A stretch of DNA of 64,000 nt from Vibrio vulnificus NBRC 15645 = ATCC 27562 (GCF_002224265.1 NZ_CP012882.1:1302001-1366000); one strand, 5' to 3'; shown: positions 8,763 to 17,577, counted from the first letter of the stretch. Notes: generated by a model not told the origin, from the letters alone. Made by a program: numbers and translations.

Positions 8763-8786
8763 TTCATTACATAGGGTTATATGTAA
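8763..8786. repeat. Inverted repeat in the pntA leader
   Basis: CATTACATA, six-base spacer, TATGTAATG: a perfect 9-bp inverted repeat about 95 bases before the pntA ATG. It could be an operator or an RNA hairpin. No specific regulator is implied. Confidence 0.45.
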
Positions 8787-8880
8787 TGAAAATTTGTATT
8801 TTAACTACAAAACACTTGAAGTCGCATCCTGCGTTAGATACAAAAAGATGATTAACAAGGCCAATAGTCAAGGAATAGCT

Positions 8881-10059
8881 ATGCAAATTGGTGTACCAAG
8901 AGAACTACTCGCGGGAGAAACGCGAGTCGCTGCTTCGCCAAGTTCGGTAGAGCAGCTAATTAAATTGGGGTTTGATGTTGTTGTCGAAACCCAAGCGGGG
9001 GCGTTAGCCAGCTTCGATGATTCAGCGTATGAGTCAGCTGGTGCGAAAATGGTTTCTAAAGAAGAAGCTTGGAATTCTGAGCTGATCCTTAAAGTCAATG
9101 CGCCAATTATCGATGAAGAGAAAAGCATTGACGAGATCGCGTTGATCAAAGAAGGCGCGACCTTGGTTAGCTTTATTTGGCCAGCTCAAAACCCTCAGTT
9201 GATGGAACAACTCTCTAGTAAGAACATCAATGTGCTTGCGATGGATGCCGTGCCACGTATCTCACGTGCTCAGGCACTGGATGCATTGTCCTCTATGGCA
9301 AACATCGCCGGTTATCGAGCGGTTGTTGAAGCGGCGCATGAGTTTGGGCGTTTCTTTACAGGGCAGATTACTGCAGCTGGTAAGGTACCACCAGCGAAAG
9401 TGTTTGTCGCCGGTGCGGGTGTTGCTGGTTTGGCTGCTATCGGTGCTGCTGGTAGCCTAGGTGCGATTGTTCGTGCTTTTGACGTACGTCCAGAAGTTAA
9501 AGAACAAGTGGAATCCATGGGGGCAGAGTTCCTTTCTGTTGATTACCAGGAAGCTGCTGGTTCTGGTGACGGTTATGCGAAAGAGATGTCTGATGACTTC
9601 AACAAGAAAGCTGCGGAGCTGTATGCTGCACAGGCGAAAGATGTTGACATCATTATCACGACGGCACTGATTCCTGGTAAGCCCGCGCCTAAGCTGATTA
9701 CCAAGGAAATGGTCGATAGCATGAAAGCGGGTAGTGTGATTGTTGACCTTGCTGCCGCTAACGGTGGTAACTGCGAATACACAGTCGCAAACCAAGTTAT
9801 CACGACAGCTAACGGCGTAAAAGTGATCGGTTACACCGACATGGTTGGTCGTTTGCCCACTCAATCTTCACAACTTTATGCAACAAACTTAGTCAACCTT
9901 TTCAAACTGTTGTGTAAAGAAAAAGATGGCAACATCAATATCGATTTCGAAGATGTTGTACTACGTGGTGTCACTGTGGTTAAAGATGGTGAAATCACCT
10001 GGCCTGCGCCACCAATTCAAGTTTCTGCACAGCCTCAAGCCAAACCAAAAGCGGTTTAA
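8881..10059 (+). CDS. pntA: NAD(P) transhydrogenase alpha subunit, NAD-binding part (pntA split by stop)
   Basis: The ATG at 8881 has an AAGGA ribosome site and gives 'MQIGVPRELLAGETRVA', the normal PntA start; the open frame before it is leader. This 392-residue part carries the AlaDh/PNT N-terminal domain and the NAD-binding Rossmann domain ('VFVAGAGVAGLAAIGAAGSLGA'). The TAA at 10057-10059 falls in the Pro/Ala/Lys linker before the membrane helices, which continue in the same frame to 10437. Usual gammaproteobacterial PntA is one chain of about 510-520 residues. The break is therefore either a nonsense mutation or sequencing error, or a split like the three-subunit enzyme of Rhodospirillum. 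Confidence 0.92.
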   Translation: MQIGVPRELLAGETRVAASPSSVEQLIKLGFDVVVETQAGALASFDDSAYESAGAKMVSKEEAWNSELILKVNAPIIDEEKSIDEIALIKEGATLVSFIWPAQNPQLMEQLSSKNINVLAMDAVPRISRAQALDALSSMANIAGYRAVVEAAHEFGRFFTGQITAAGKVPPAKVFVAGAGVAGLAAIGAAGSLGAIVRAFDVRPEVKEQVESMGAEFLSVDYQEAAGSGDGYAKEMSDDFNKKAAELYAAQAKDVDIIITTALIPGKPAPKLITKEMVDSMKAGSVIVDLAAANGGNCEYTVANQVITTANGVKVIGYTDMVGRLPTQSSQLYATNLVNLFKLLCKEKDGNINIDFEDVVLRGVTVVKDGEITWPAPPIQVSAQPQAKPKAV

Positions 10060-10095
10060 AAGCCAGCACCAAAAGTACAAGAACCCGTTTCTCCA

Positions 10096-10437
10096 GTGAA
10101 AAAACTGGCCGGACTTGCTGTGGCTGTCGGTGCATTTGCATGGATTGCATCCGTTGCGCCAGCCGCGTTCCTCGCACATTTTACGGTATTTGTTTTGGCA
10201 TGTGTTGTGGGCTACTACGTGGTATGGAATGTCACACACGCACTTCACACTCCACTCATGTCGGTAACCAATGCAATTTCAGGAATCATCGTTGTCGGTG
10301 CATTGTTACAGATTGGCCAAGGAAATGGGGCAGTAACGTTTTTGGCGTTCATTGCTGTGTTGATCGCGAGCATTAATATTTTTGGTGGCTTTACAGTAAC
10401 CAAACGCATGCTCGAAATGTTCCGCAAAGATAAATAA
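10096..10437 (+). CDS. Transhydrogenase alpha subunit, membrane part (pntA remainder or PntAB-like)
   Basis: In frame with the gene above, 36 bases after its stop, a GTG at 10096 opens 113 residues with four hydrophobic segments ending '[17 protein letters not shown]'. This is the C-terminal membrane domain (dIIa) of PntA. It is well preserved, with no further stops. No Shine-Dalgarno sequence is visible before the GTG, so independent translation would depend on coupling or readthrough. Together with PntB it would form the proton channel that drives NADPH formation from NADH. Confidence 0.75.
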   Translation: MKKLAGLAVAVGAFAWIASVAPAAFLAHFTVFVLACVVGYYVVWNVTHALHTPLMSVTNAISGIIVVGALLQIGQGNGAVTFLAFIAVLIASINIFGGFTVTKRMLEMFRKDK

Positions 10438-10450
10438 TAGGGAGTAACCA

Positions 10451-11845
10451 ATGTCTGCAGGATTAGTACAGGCGGCCTATATCGTTGCTGCACTATTTTT
10501 TATTCTGAGCCTTGCTGGTCTATCTAAGCAAGAATCAGCAAGATCAGGGAACTACTACGGCATTGCCGGTATGGCAATTGCGCTACTTGCAACCATCTTC
10601 AGTCCTACTGCCGAAGGGTTTGCTTGGGTCATTGTGGCCATGGTAATTGGTGGTGGTATTGGTATCCACTACGCTAAGAAAGTTGAAATGACAGAAATGC
10701 CAGAGTTAGTGGCCATTCTACACAGTTTTGTGGGTATGGCGGCTGTTTTGGTTGGTTACAACAGCTATCTTGAACCACCGGCGCCAGTCTCTCTTGACCC
10801 AGCGGGAATGCACGCAGAACACGTCATTCACTTAGTTGAAGTATTTTTGGGCGTATTCATTGGTGCGGTAACCTTTACGGGATCGATTGTCGCGTTCGGA
10901 AAGTTACGCGGTATCATTTCCTCATCGCCACTTAACTTGCCTCATAAGCACAAGATGAATCTCGCAGCTATCGTTATTTCAACTCTGCTTATGATTCACT
11001 TTGTTAACGCCGACGGCAGTATGTTTGCCTTAATCGTGATGACACTGATTGCTTTCGCATTTGGTTATCACTTGGTGGCGTCGATCGGCGGTGCGGACAT
11101 GCCCGTAGTGGTCTCTATGCTGAACTCTTATTCAGGTTGGGCAGCAGCCGCGGCAGGTTTCATGCTAGCAAACGATCTGTTGATCGTGACAGGTGCTCTC
11201 GTTGGTTCTTCAGGTGCAATACTTTCATACATCATGTGTAAAGCGATGAACCGCTCGTTTATCAGTGTTATCGCCGGTGGCTTTGGCCAGGAAGTCGTGA
11301 TTTCTGGTGATGAAGAGTATGGTGAGCATCGCGAAATCAACGCAGAAGATGTAGCGGATATGCTGAAAAACTCCAAATCAGTCATCATCACTCCAGGATA
11401 TGGCATGGCAGTAGCACAAGCTCAATACCCAGTTCACGAAATCACAGAAAAACTGCGTGCGCAAGGTGTGAATGTTCGTTTCGGTATTCACCCAGTAGCG
11501 GGGCGTTTACCGGGTCACATGAACGTTCTGCTCGCTGAAGCAAAAGTGCCTTATGACATCGTTTTGGAAATGGATGAGATCAACGACGACTTCTCAGACA
11601 CGGATACTGTGTTGGTTATTGGTGCCAATGACACCGTTAACCCAGCTGCGCTAGAAGATCCAAACAGCCCAATCGCTGGCATGCCAGTATTGGAAGTTTG
11701 GCATGCGAAAAACGTCATTGTTTTCAAACGTTCAATGAATACTGGCTATGCTGGAGTTCAGAACCCATTGTTCTTCAAAGAGAATACATCAATGCTCTTT
11801 GGCGATGCTAAAGATAGCGTGGATGCGATTTCAAAAGCGTTATAA
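10451..11845 (+). CDS. pntB: NAD(P) transhydrogenase beta subunit PntB
   Basis: 464 residues, matching the ~462 of E. coli PntB. About eight or nine transmembrane segments occupy the first 270 residues. The C-terminal NADP-binding domain III includes '[15 protein letters not shown]' and '[14 protein letters not shown]', and the end '[13 protein letters not shown]' is characteristic. It uses the proton gradient to reduce NADP+ with NADH. The ATG follows GGGAGTAACC 13 bases after the pntA-derived frame. The gene looks intact. Confidence 0.97.
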   Translation: MSAGLVQAAYIVAALFFILSLAGLSKQESARSGNYYGIAGMAIALLATIFSPTAEGFAWVIVAMVIGGGIGIHYAKKVEMTEMPELVAILHSFVGMAAVLVGYNSYLEPPAPVSLDPAGMHAEHVIHLVEVFLGVFIGAVTFTGSIVAFGKLRGIISSSPLNLPHKHKMNLAAIVISTLLMIHFVNADGSMFALIVMTLIAFAFGYHLVASIGGADMPVVVSMLNSYSGWAAAAAGFMLANDLLIVTGALVGSSGAILSYIMCKAMNRSFISVIAGGFGQEVVISGDEEYGEHREINAEDVADMLKNSKSVIITPGYGMAVAQAQYPVHEITEKLRAQGVNVRFGIHPVAGRLPGHMNVLLAEAKVPYDIVLEMDEINDDFSDTDTVLVIGANDTVNPAALEDPNSPIAGMPVLEVWHAKNVIVFKRSMNTGYAGVQNPLFFKENTSMLFGDAKDSVDAISKAL

Positions 11846-11861
11846 TTTACGTTAAAGACGA

Positions 11862-11888
11862 AGGCCAGCTGAAAAGCTGGCCTTTTTT
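11862..11888 (+). terminator. Intrinsic terminator after pntB
   Basis: AGGCCAGCT, GAAA loop, AGCTGGCCT, then TTTTTT. A strong stem closing the transhydrogenase operon. Confidence 0.9.
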
Positions 11889-11958
11889 GTTGTTTTTCTA
11901 ATCGAACCAATCAAATACCGAATCCCACAAATGTAAACTTTCATGAATATGTTGTATA

Positions 11959-13443
11959 TTGGGGCCAATAATAACGACGTCGTACAATGTTTTGATTAAA
12001 AAACTCTGCTTATCATTGCTGCTTTCTGTGAACCTAGTGCCTAGTGCTCTGGCAGACTCTTTGCCGGAGCGCATTGATTTTTTCACGGAGTTATTTGATT
12101 ATGCTTCCGCAAGCAAAACATACGATATCCGCGATTTACAGTCGTCATTCCCGACCAAGCTTCTTTCGCCCGACTCAATGCTGCCGCAAACGGCAAACTA
12201 CCCACTGAAAGACATACAACAACTGTATCAACTGTCCAAAACCTGCAATGGCAAGCTACCACTTAGCCCATTGATCACGGAACCGCTAGTTTTCACCCGT
12301 TCAGTTTGTAAAGGAGTGAAGCTTAATACTCGCTGGTTTTCTCGTTCAGCATTGATCCACCCGGGTGGTGGGACTTACGCCGCTCGCTATATTCAAAAGT
12401 TTCCAGAAGAACATGAAACATTAAAGAAATTCATGCACATCAAAGAGCGAACAGATGAAGTGGGAGATGAGTTGTTAACGACGCTTCAACAAATGGATGA
12501 TGAAACCATTAGCTCGTTAATTGCTGGCTCAATAATGTTCATGGATAGAGAACAGCTTTGGTTGAGACGAGGCGACTACTATCATGTGTTTGATAAAAGC
12601 GTTTGGTCAAACAACGTTGAAAAAGCTGGACTGTCATTAAGCATTCGTTCAGACAGCGCGAGCTGTTTCGTTCAGCGAGGCAATATATGTTGGGACGTTG
12701 AAGATCATTCGCAAATCTTACGCTTCTCCATGATCGTCCTAGTGATTGCTAACATTATGCTCGTTGCTGGTTGGGCGGTTTATCGCTGGAACAGTAAACG
12801 ACAAGAGATGCGCAGCAGAATGCTTGTTTTGCAAATACTGACGCACGAATTACGCACACCAATTGCGAGTCTATCACTCACGGTTGAAGGTTTTCGCAGA
12901 GAGTTTGAGCACTTACCAGAAACAGTTTATGATGAGTTTCGACGATTATGTGAAGATACAAGAAGACTTAGGCAGTTAGCTGAAGCGAGCAAAGATTATT
13001 TACAGTCGGATAATCAACAGCTTGCTACCGATTGGATCCCATCAGTTGAAGAGTGGCTGCTGTTTAAAATCGAAGATGAATTTCCTGAAGGCGTGGCGTT
13101 CAAGATCAACCAAGATGTTTCTGCAAAAATTAACGTTTATTGGTTAGGTACTTGTGTCGACAATTTGATCCGCAACGCAGTCAAATACGGCGTCGCCCCC
13201 GTGACATTGGACGTACAAACGGGTGACAGTAAATTAACAATCCGAGTCACCGATAATGGCAAACTCACCAGCCGAGACTGGTCAAATTTACGAAAGCCAT
13301 TTGTAAGCAAAAGTGGCTTGGGACTTGGCTTAACAATTGTTGAATCTATGGTGGGACGAATGGGCGGAAAAATGAAGCTTATCGGGCCACCGACTACGTT
13401 TATTTTGGAGATACCTTGTGAAACAGACGTTGCTTCTCGTTGA
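11959..13443 (+). CDS. vxrA: VxrA/WigK-like sensor histidine kinase
   Basis: 494 residues from a TTG at 11959; a second TTG at 11992 would give a cleaner signal peptide ('MIKKLCLSLLLS', cleavage after SALA). A ~220-residue periplasmic domain is followed by one membrane span (about 255-277), then a HisKA domain with His296 in 'LTHELRTPIAS' and a HATPase domain ('DNLIRNAVKYG', 'GLGLGLTIVESM'). Family knowledge: V. cholerae VxrAB senses cell-wall stress and controls biofilm, type VI secretion and peptidoglycan genes. The 3' end overlaps the regulator gene by 26 bp. Neither start has a good ribosome site. Confidence 0.88.
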   Translation: MGPIITTSYNVLIKKLCLSLLLSVNLVPSALADSLPERIDFFTELFDYASASKTYDIRDLQSSFPTKLLSPDSMLPQTANYPLKDIQQLYQLSKTCNGKLPLSPLITEPLVFTRSVCKGVKLNTRWFSRSALIHPGGGTYAARYIQKFPEEHETLKKFMHIKERTDEVGDELLTTLQQMDDETISSLIAGSIMFMDREQLWLRRGDYYHVFDKSVWSNNVEKAGLSLSIRSDSASCFVQRGNICWDVEDHSQILRFSMIVLVIANIMLVAGWAVYRWNSKRQEMRSRMLVLQILTHELRTPIASLSLTVEGFRREFEHLPETVYDEFRRLCEDTRRLRQLAEASKDYLQSDNQQLATDWIPSVEEWLLFKIEDEFPEGVAFKINQDVSAKINVYWLGTCVDNLIRNAVKYGVAPVTLDVQTGDSKLTIRVTDNGKLTSRDWSNLRKPFVSKSGLGLGLTIVESMVGRMGGKMKLIGPPTTFILEIPCETDVASR

Positions 13444-14080
13444 AGATGATAAGAACTTGGCAGATGGCCTTCTCGTTAGCCTAGAACAGGCAGGATACGA
13501 GTGTTTGCACGCTGAGCGTATTTCTGAAGTGGAAGCGCTATGGCAACAAGCCGATTTGGTTATTTTGGATCGCCAGCTACCAGATGGCGATTCCGTTACA
13601 CATTTGCCTAGTTGGAAAAAATTGAAGAATATCCCTGTGATTCTATTAACAGCGCTTGTGACGGTAAAAGACAAGGTTGCTGGCCTAGATTCGGGAGCAA
13701 ATGATTATCTAACCAAACCTTTTGCAGAAGCAGAGCTTTTTGCACGTATTCGCGCGCAGCTACGTTCTCCAGAATCTTCTGAGCAGGGGAATACTGACAA
13801 AGTTGAAACTGAAAATCTAATTATTGATAAGTCTACACGTGAAGTATTTTTCAAAGGGGAGCAGATAACGCTGACAAGAACAGAATTTGACCTATTACTG
13901 TTCTTAGCAAGTAACTTAGGTCGTGTGTTTACACGTGACGAGTTACTTGATCATGTGTGGGGATATAACCATTTTCCAACTACGCGAACAGTTGATACGC
14001 ATGTATTGCAGTTAAGACAAAAACTAGCAGGGCTCGAAATTGAAACGCTTCGCGGTGTTGGCTATAAGATGAAAGGTTAA
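13418..14080 (+). CDS. vxrB: VxrB/WigR-like OmpR-family response regulator
   Basis: 220 residues from a GTG at 13418, with GGAG 7 bases upstream inside the kinase gene. The receiver has phosphoacceptor Asp51 ('LVILDRQLPDGDS') and the conserved Lys near 100 ('YLTKPF'). The C-terminal winged helix ('LTRTEFDLLLFLASNLG', 'TVDTHVLQLRQKL') marks the OmpR/PhoB class. It is translationally coupled to the kinase. In V. cholerae the homologue activates cell-wall synthesis and biofilm genes; the same role here is inferred from gene order. Confidence 0.92.
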   Translation: MKQTLLLVEDDKNLADGLLVSLEQAGYECLHAERISEVEALWQQADLVILDRQLPDGDSVTHLPSWKKLKNIPVILLTALVTVKDKVAGLDSGANDYLTKPFAEAELFARIRAQLRSPESSEQGNTDKVETENLIIDKSTREVFFKGEQITLTRTEFDLLLFLASNLGRVFTRDELLDHVWGYNHFPTTRTVDTHVLQLRQKLAGLEIETLRGVGYKMKG

Positions 14081-14961
14081 TGCGTAAGTCACTTTTGGTT
14101 CCAATCTTAACATTAACAATCACTCAACCAGTCTATGCTATAGACTGGTTTGAAGCGAATACCCCGCTAACTCAAGCGCACCAGCATCTTCTTGATGATG
14201 ATCTTCCAAGAATGTTCAACTCTCTTGTCGAGGTTTGGCAATCGCAACCTAAAGAACGGATCAAAGATCATCTCAACAGTCTCTTAATGCAGTCGTTGAA
14301 TCGGGATTGTGGCAAATCATTGACGAGAAATACGTTGCCAAACTGGCTATCAGGCGTAAAAGTGATACGTCACACGAATCAAAGCCCAGGCAGAGACATA
14401 TATAGTTTGGTCATTGATATTAGAACCACTTCAGAGGTTAAAAGCCTTGCAATGCGCAAATGGGTCGACCGAAGTGTTTCTTCTGACAGTGTCTTTACTC
14501 AAGTTTCTGGTGACGTTGTCACAAAAAAAGCTGATGAAAGACAATATCAAAAACGATATAACCTCAATGGTAAACTCGACGCGGGTTTGTATCAGCTTGT
14601 TATACAACCGTCAGACCAAGATGTTTGGAGTGGTTGGGTCATACTTGGTGAACCTATAGCGCCACAATACGTACGTTGGTCTTCAAAAGAAAATTGGACG
14701 GTGGAAAAGGTGGCGTTAAACAACCCTTATTGTCCACTTCCTGAGATGAATGTTGGTCTCAATGATTTTGTTGATGGGCAGTACCAACGAGTTTGGAACC
14801 AAACCTACGAATCTGATTATCCTACCAGTTTAGAGCTCGATGGTATCCCCAACGAACGCTACGTTCTAGCTGTAAGCATGAACACCAAGCGTTGGCAGGG
14901 ACAAATTCTGGTAGAGCAATCACAAACCATTAGTCGTACATACGACATTACACAAGAATAA
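14080..14961 (+). CDS. vxrC: VxrC-like periplasmic protein (DUF2861 type)
   Basis: 293 residues with a signal peptide ending 'PVYAI'. The body has no membrane span or catalytic motif. It contains beta-rich segments ('YSLVIDIRTTSEV', 'GLYQLVIQPSDQDVW') and resembles the Vibrio DUF2861 family. Its ATG overlaps the vxrB stop (TAATG), so it is translated from the same message. The position, third in the operon after a cell-wall-stress two-component system, matches vxrC. Its biochemical role is not known to me. Confidence 0.8.
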   Translation: MRKSLLVPILTLTITQPVYAIDWFEANTPLTQAHQHLLDDDLPRMFNSLVEVWQSQPKERIKDHLNSLLMQSLNRDCGKSLTRNTLPNWLSGVKVIRHTNQSPGRDIYSLVIDIRTTSEVKSLAMRKWVDRSVSSDSVFTQVSGDVVTKKADERQYQKRYNLNGKLDAGLYQLVIQPSDQDVWSGWVILGEPIAPQYVRWSSKENWTVEKVALNNPYCPLPEMNVGLNDFVDGQYQRVWNQTYESDYPTSLELDGIPNERYVLAVSMNTKRWQGQILVEQSQTISRTYDITQE

Positions 14962-15024
14962 AAACTTGAAAAATCTTTAATCCTGCCGATATTACTAGAA
15001 AAGGAATCTAAGGGTTGTCTTCGG

Positions 15025-16137
15025 ATGAAATTAAACAATAGATATTTATACGCAACGATACTTTTTTGTGGCACAGCAAATGCCGCTAATTATTCAATCG
15101 AAGCACGAAGCGACGCTATGGGTGGAGTAGGTACAGTTTCCGCCACTTATCTCACTGCGCCTTTTTTCAACCCAGCTCTTGCTGCTGTCTACCGACGTAA
15201 TGACGATGCTGGCATGATCATTCCTAGCTTTGGTATCACATATAATGATCCAAATGATTTGGTTGATCAAATTGAGGCACTTGGAAAATTAACTGATCCT
15301 ACAGAAATCAATAATGCGTTAGCTGCGATAGATGGTGACCAGCTAAATTTTGAGCTTGGTGGAGTCTTAGCATTTGGAATTCCCAATCGTTTTCTGTCCG
15401 CAACAGTTTATGGAAAGCTCTATACAGAATCCTTTGTCACTCCATCTGTTACACCATCTGATATCAGTAATAGTTATGTACAAGCTGTATCTGTATCAGT
15501 AACTGAAGTAGGGGTTTCACTGGCTAAATACCAAACCTTTCTTTACCAACATATGGCTTTTGGTATCACACCAAAACTTCAACGAGTTTATACCCACTCT
15601 TTTGCTTCAACATTTGCCAATTTTGATCTTGGAGATGTAAGAGAAAACGAAACCGGCGAAACAATTTTTAATTTAGACGCTGGTGCTTTGTGGTTTTACG
15701 GCCCATTTCGAATTGGTGTTGCAGCGAAAAATCTTATTGGACGAGATATCCAAACTAAAGCTTATGACTTCACAGGCACAACACCAGCAACGGCGATTCC
15801 TTCGTACGACTACAGTATGAGACCTCTATATACTGTAGGGGCAGGGATCGTTGCTGATTACTTTACCTTATCAGTCGACTACGATCTTAATGAAGAGAAA
15901 AAGTTTTCATCATTTGATGACAATAGCCAAATGTTGAGAGCGGGTTTTGAAATTGATGTTTTAAGACAACTGCAGATTCGTGGTGGTTACATGAAAAACA
16001 TGGCACGAGATGTGGACGATACAATTACAGCCGGTATTGGCCTTTCGCCCCTTAATTTATTTGAAGTGGATATCTCCGCCAGATATACAAATGAAAACGC
16101 GATGGGGGCATCCATCAATTTTCTTGCCACCTATTAA
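15025..16137 (+). CDS. vxrD: VxrD-like, TraF-family outer-membrane protein
   Basis: 370 residues with a signal peptide ending 'GTANAAN' and the opening 'ARSDAMGGVGTVSATYLTAPFFNPA', the start typical of the conjugal-transfer TraF_2/F17-like barrel family. The rest is a run of amphipathic strands, and the end 'ATY' is compatible with an outer-membrane barrel. Despite the name there is no conjugation machinery nearby. It is fourth in the vxr-type operon, 63 bp after vxrC, and is followed by a terminator that overlaps the next gene's ribosome site. Confidence 0.78.
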   Translation: MKLNNRYLYATILFCGTANAANYSIEARSDAMGGVGTVSATYLTAPFFNPALAAVYRRNDDAGMIIPSFGITYNDPNDLVDQIEALGKLTDPTEINNALAAIDGDQLNFELGGVLAFGIPNRFLSATVYGKLYTESFVTPSVTPSDISNSYVQAVSVSVTEVGVSLAKYQTFLYQHMAFGITPKLQRVYTHSFASTFANFDLGDVRENETGETIFNLDAGALWFYGPFRIGVAAKNLIGRDIQTKAYDFTGTTPATAIPSYDYSMRPLYTVGAGIVADYFTLSVDYDLNEEKKFSSFDDNSQMLRAGFEIDVLRQLQIRGGYMKNMARDVDDTITAGIGLSPLNLFEVDISARYTNENAMGASINFLATY

Positions 16138-16149
16138 GCATCTCGTTAT

Positions 16150-16180
16150 AGTCGGCTCCTAAACAAAGGAGCCGATTTTT
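16150..16180 (+). terminator. Terminator whose 3' arm contains the yoaH ribosome site
   Basis: TCGGCTCC, eight-base loop TAAACAAA, GGAGCCGA, then TTTTT. The AAAGGAG needed by the next gene (ATG at 16182) spans the loop end and the 3' arm. Folding would both end transcription and hide the ribosome site. Confidence 0.8.
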
Positions 16181-16181
16181 T

Positions 16182-16337
16182 ATGTTTGACGATCTCCCAC
16201 CGCTATCTCATCAAGAACAACAAAGAGCAGTAGAAGAAATCCAGAAGCTAATGGCTGAAGGGATGAGTACTGCTCAAGCGATAAAAATCATCGCAGAAAA
16301 GATTAGGGCAGAGCACAAAGCTCAAAGTGCAGAGTAA
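16182..16337 (+). CDS. yoaH: YoaH/UPF0181-family small protein (VxrE position)
   Basis: A 51-residue gene. '[20 protein letters not shown]' followed by '[20 protein letters not shown]' closely follows the UPF0181 family (E. coli YoaH, 59 residues). The ribosome site AAAGGAG is part of the preceding terminator stem, 10 bases before the ATG. I recall the fifth gene of the V. cholerae vxr operon as a UPF0181 protein, which fits this position. The function is unknown; small helical proteins of this type may be regulatory. Confidence 0.88.
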   Translation: MFDDLPPLSHQEQQRAVEEIQKLMAEGMSTAQAIKIIAEKIRAEHKAQSAE

Positions 16338-16370
16338 GTATCTACTTTCTCGACAGCACCTAATGAATCG

Positions 16371-16400
16371 AAGCAGAACCGAAAGGTTCTGCTTTTTTTT
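16371..16400 (+). terminator. Intrinsic terminator after the yoaH-family gene
   Basis: AAGCAGAACC, GAAA loop, GGTTCTGCTT, then a run of T. A strong hairpin ending the vxr-type operon. Confidence 0.92.
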
Positions 16401-16930
16401 GACATCAAAAAGCAAGTAAAACTTTTACCATGCCATGTTTACCTCAGCCTTCTTAAAGGGATTTAATTGGGTGTCGATTAGGTCCGTTGTTATACGTTTC
16501 CTTTTATATCAATTGCTTACATTGGTTTATCTTGCTAAATTCATACGGCGTAACTTCTGGTTTGTAATTAAATTACAGATTCAATTTGTAGTCAGCAATT
16601 GGCGCAGCATAAAATGTTGAGAAATGAACTTAGTTACGCTGTAAGTACTTACTCTTACTTAGTCCCTTTATAATTAGAGATTCGAGTTACTACACATTGA
16701 AAATTTAACGAGTGTCCGAAATGATTAATAAAACAATGCTGTTTTGAGAACGGGAGCGAATTGATCAAAGTTGATCAAATGGGCTAGTGTGAGTTGAGTC
16801 GTGAAGAATTGAATCGATTTAGTAATAATTGGCAGATTATCTTGAGTTACGTCTAAAGCTCATTATTAACGTTTTACTCATCGAAGTGATTTGGTTACAT
16901 TTCTTGTGTCAGGGCATATCCAACCTGGCT
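16401..16930. other. Gene-free AT-rich region
   Basis: No convincing gene is seen in about 530 bases. The 61-codon frame at 16435-16620 has no ribosome site and a low-complexity hydrophobic product. The tandem TTGATCAAAGTTGATCAAAT around 16761-16780 is a short direct repeat of TTGATCAAA. Base composition is more AT-rich than the flanking operons, fitting decayed or acquired DNA next to the transposase remnant. Confidence 0.4.
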
Positions 16931-16933
16931 CCT

Positions 16934-16970
16934 CGAAAAAGCCGAGCTTCATACCTGATGCTCGGCTTTT
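16934..16970 (+). terminator. Orphan terminator-like hairpin
   Basis: AAAAGCCGAGC, 12-base loop, GCTCGGCTTTT. No protein gene ends here on either strand. It could close an unannotated small RNA starting in 16700-16920, or be a leftover from the decayed element beside it. Confidence 0.6.
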
Positions 16971-16992
16971 GAGTTGCTCGGCAGTACATCTC

Positions 16993-17215
16993 TTAAAACA
17001 TGGCTAGTTGTTTTTGCTTTTCCTGATTCACGCGAAAAATCGAATGCTTATCGCAGTAGAGCGCGACGGGCTTGCCGTATTCATTAAGATATTCTCTCGT
17101 TGTTAGCATTAATCAAAGGCCGACTCGGTTTCGCTTAACCTTAAGTTCATCATGCGGGCAGTCGTATACGAGCAACGCGCGCGAGACTTTGAGCTCCTAA
17201 ATTGGAGCGTCGATT
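16993..17215 (-). pseudogene. Decayed ISNCY-like transposase remnant
   Basis: Reading the minus strand with frame changes recovers the catalytic region of an ISNCY/IS1202-type transposase. In order: 'LIDAP', then 'LLVY' near 17170, 'MMNLRLSETESAFD' near 17145-17104, and 'TREYLNEYGKPVALYCDKHS' followed by 'IFRVN' near 17097-17020. Intact relatives carry the same sequence as LVxIDGS, LLVYIDD, LMxLRFVESES and YGKPVAFYSDKHSIFRVN. At least two frameshifts and stops break it, ending at TAA 16993-16995. About 75 codons survive, so the element cannot move. Confidence 0.7.
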
Positions 17216-17379
17216 AAGTGTGGGCCAGATATTACAAACAAAACAGCTAGAGTAACTGCAGCATCAACTAGACGTAACTGCCTTGTACGGACGACAGACA
17301 GAACCCCAAATCGATAAATGTCTTTTTCACTCGTCGTAATCAACATCGGCTAAAGCCTCGAAAGCAAACAATGTTTTAA

Positions 17380-17445
17380 TTTTTAGGAGGACATTTTAAA
17401 GTGGCTAAACCGGACATTACTAACTGGCACTTACAATTACAGCCT
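17380..17445. mobile_element. Possible insertion-sequence terminus
   Basis: On the plus strand GGACATTTTAAAGTGGCTAA is followed at once by a second GGACATT. Repeated GGACATT(T)-type motifs are what I recall at ends of ISNCY-like elements. Its place upstream of the minus-strand transposase remnant fits the element's left end. This is a tentative reading. Confidence 0.35.
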
Positions 17446-17577
17446 AAGTGCGCATTATGTACGTTATGTTAAATGATGTGTAGCGCTACGTGAAATGTTT
17501 CTATCTCGACTCCCCTTTACTGGTATTAATACTCTGATTCATGATTAAACATAATTTGTATTTACCATAAAATACCT

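Noticed and set aside
16435..16620. 61-codon plus-strand frame in the gene-free region
   Set aside because: No ribosome site, no recognised motif, and a product of biased hydrophobic and basic residues typical of AT-rich non-coding DNA.
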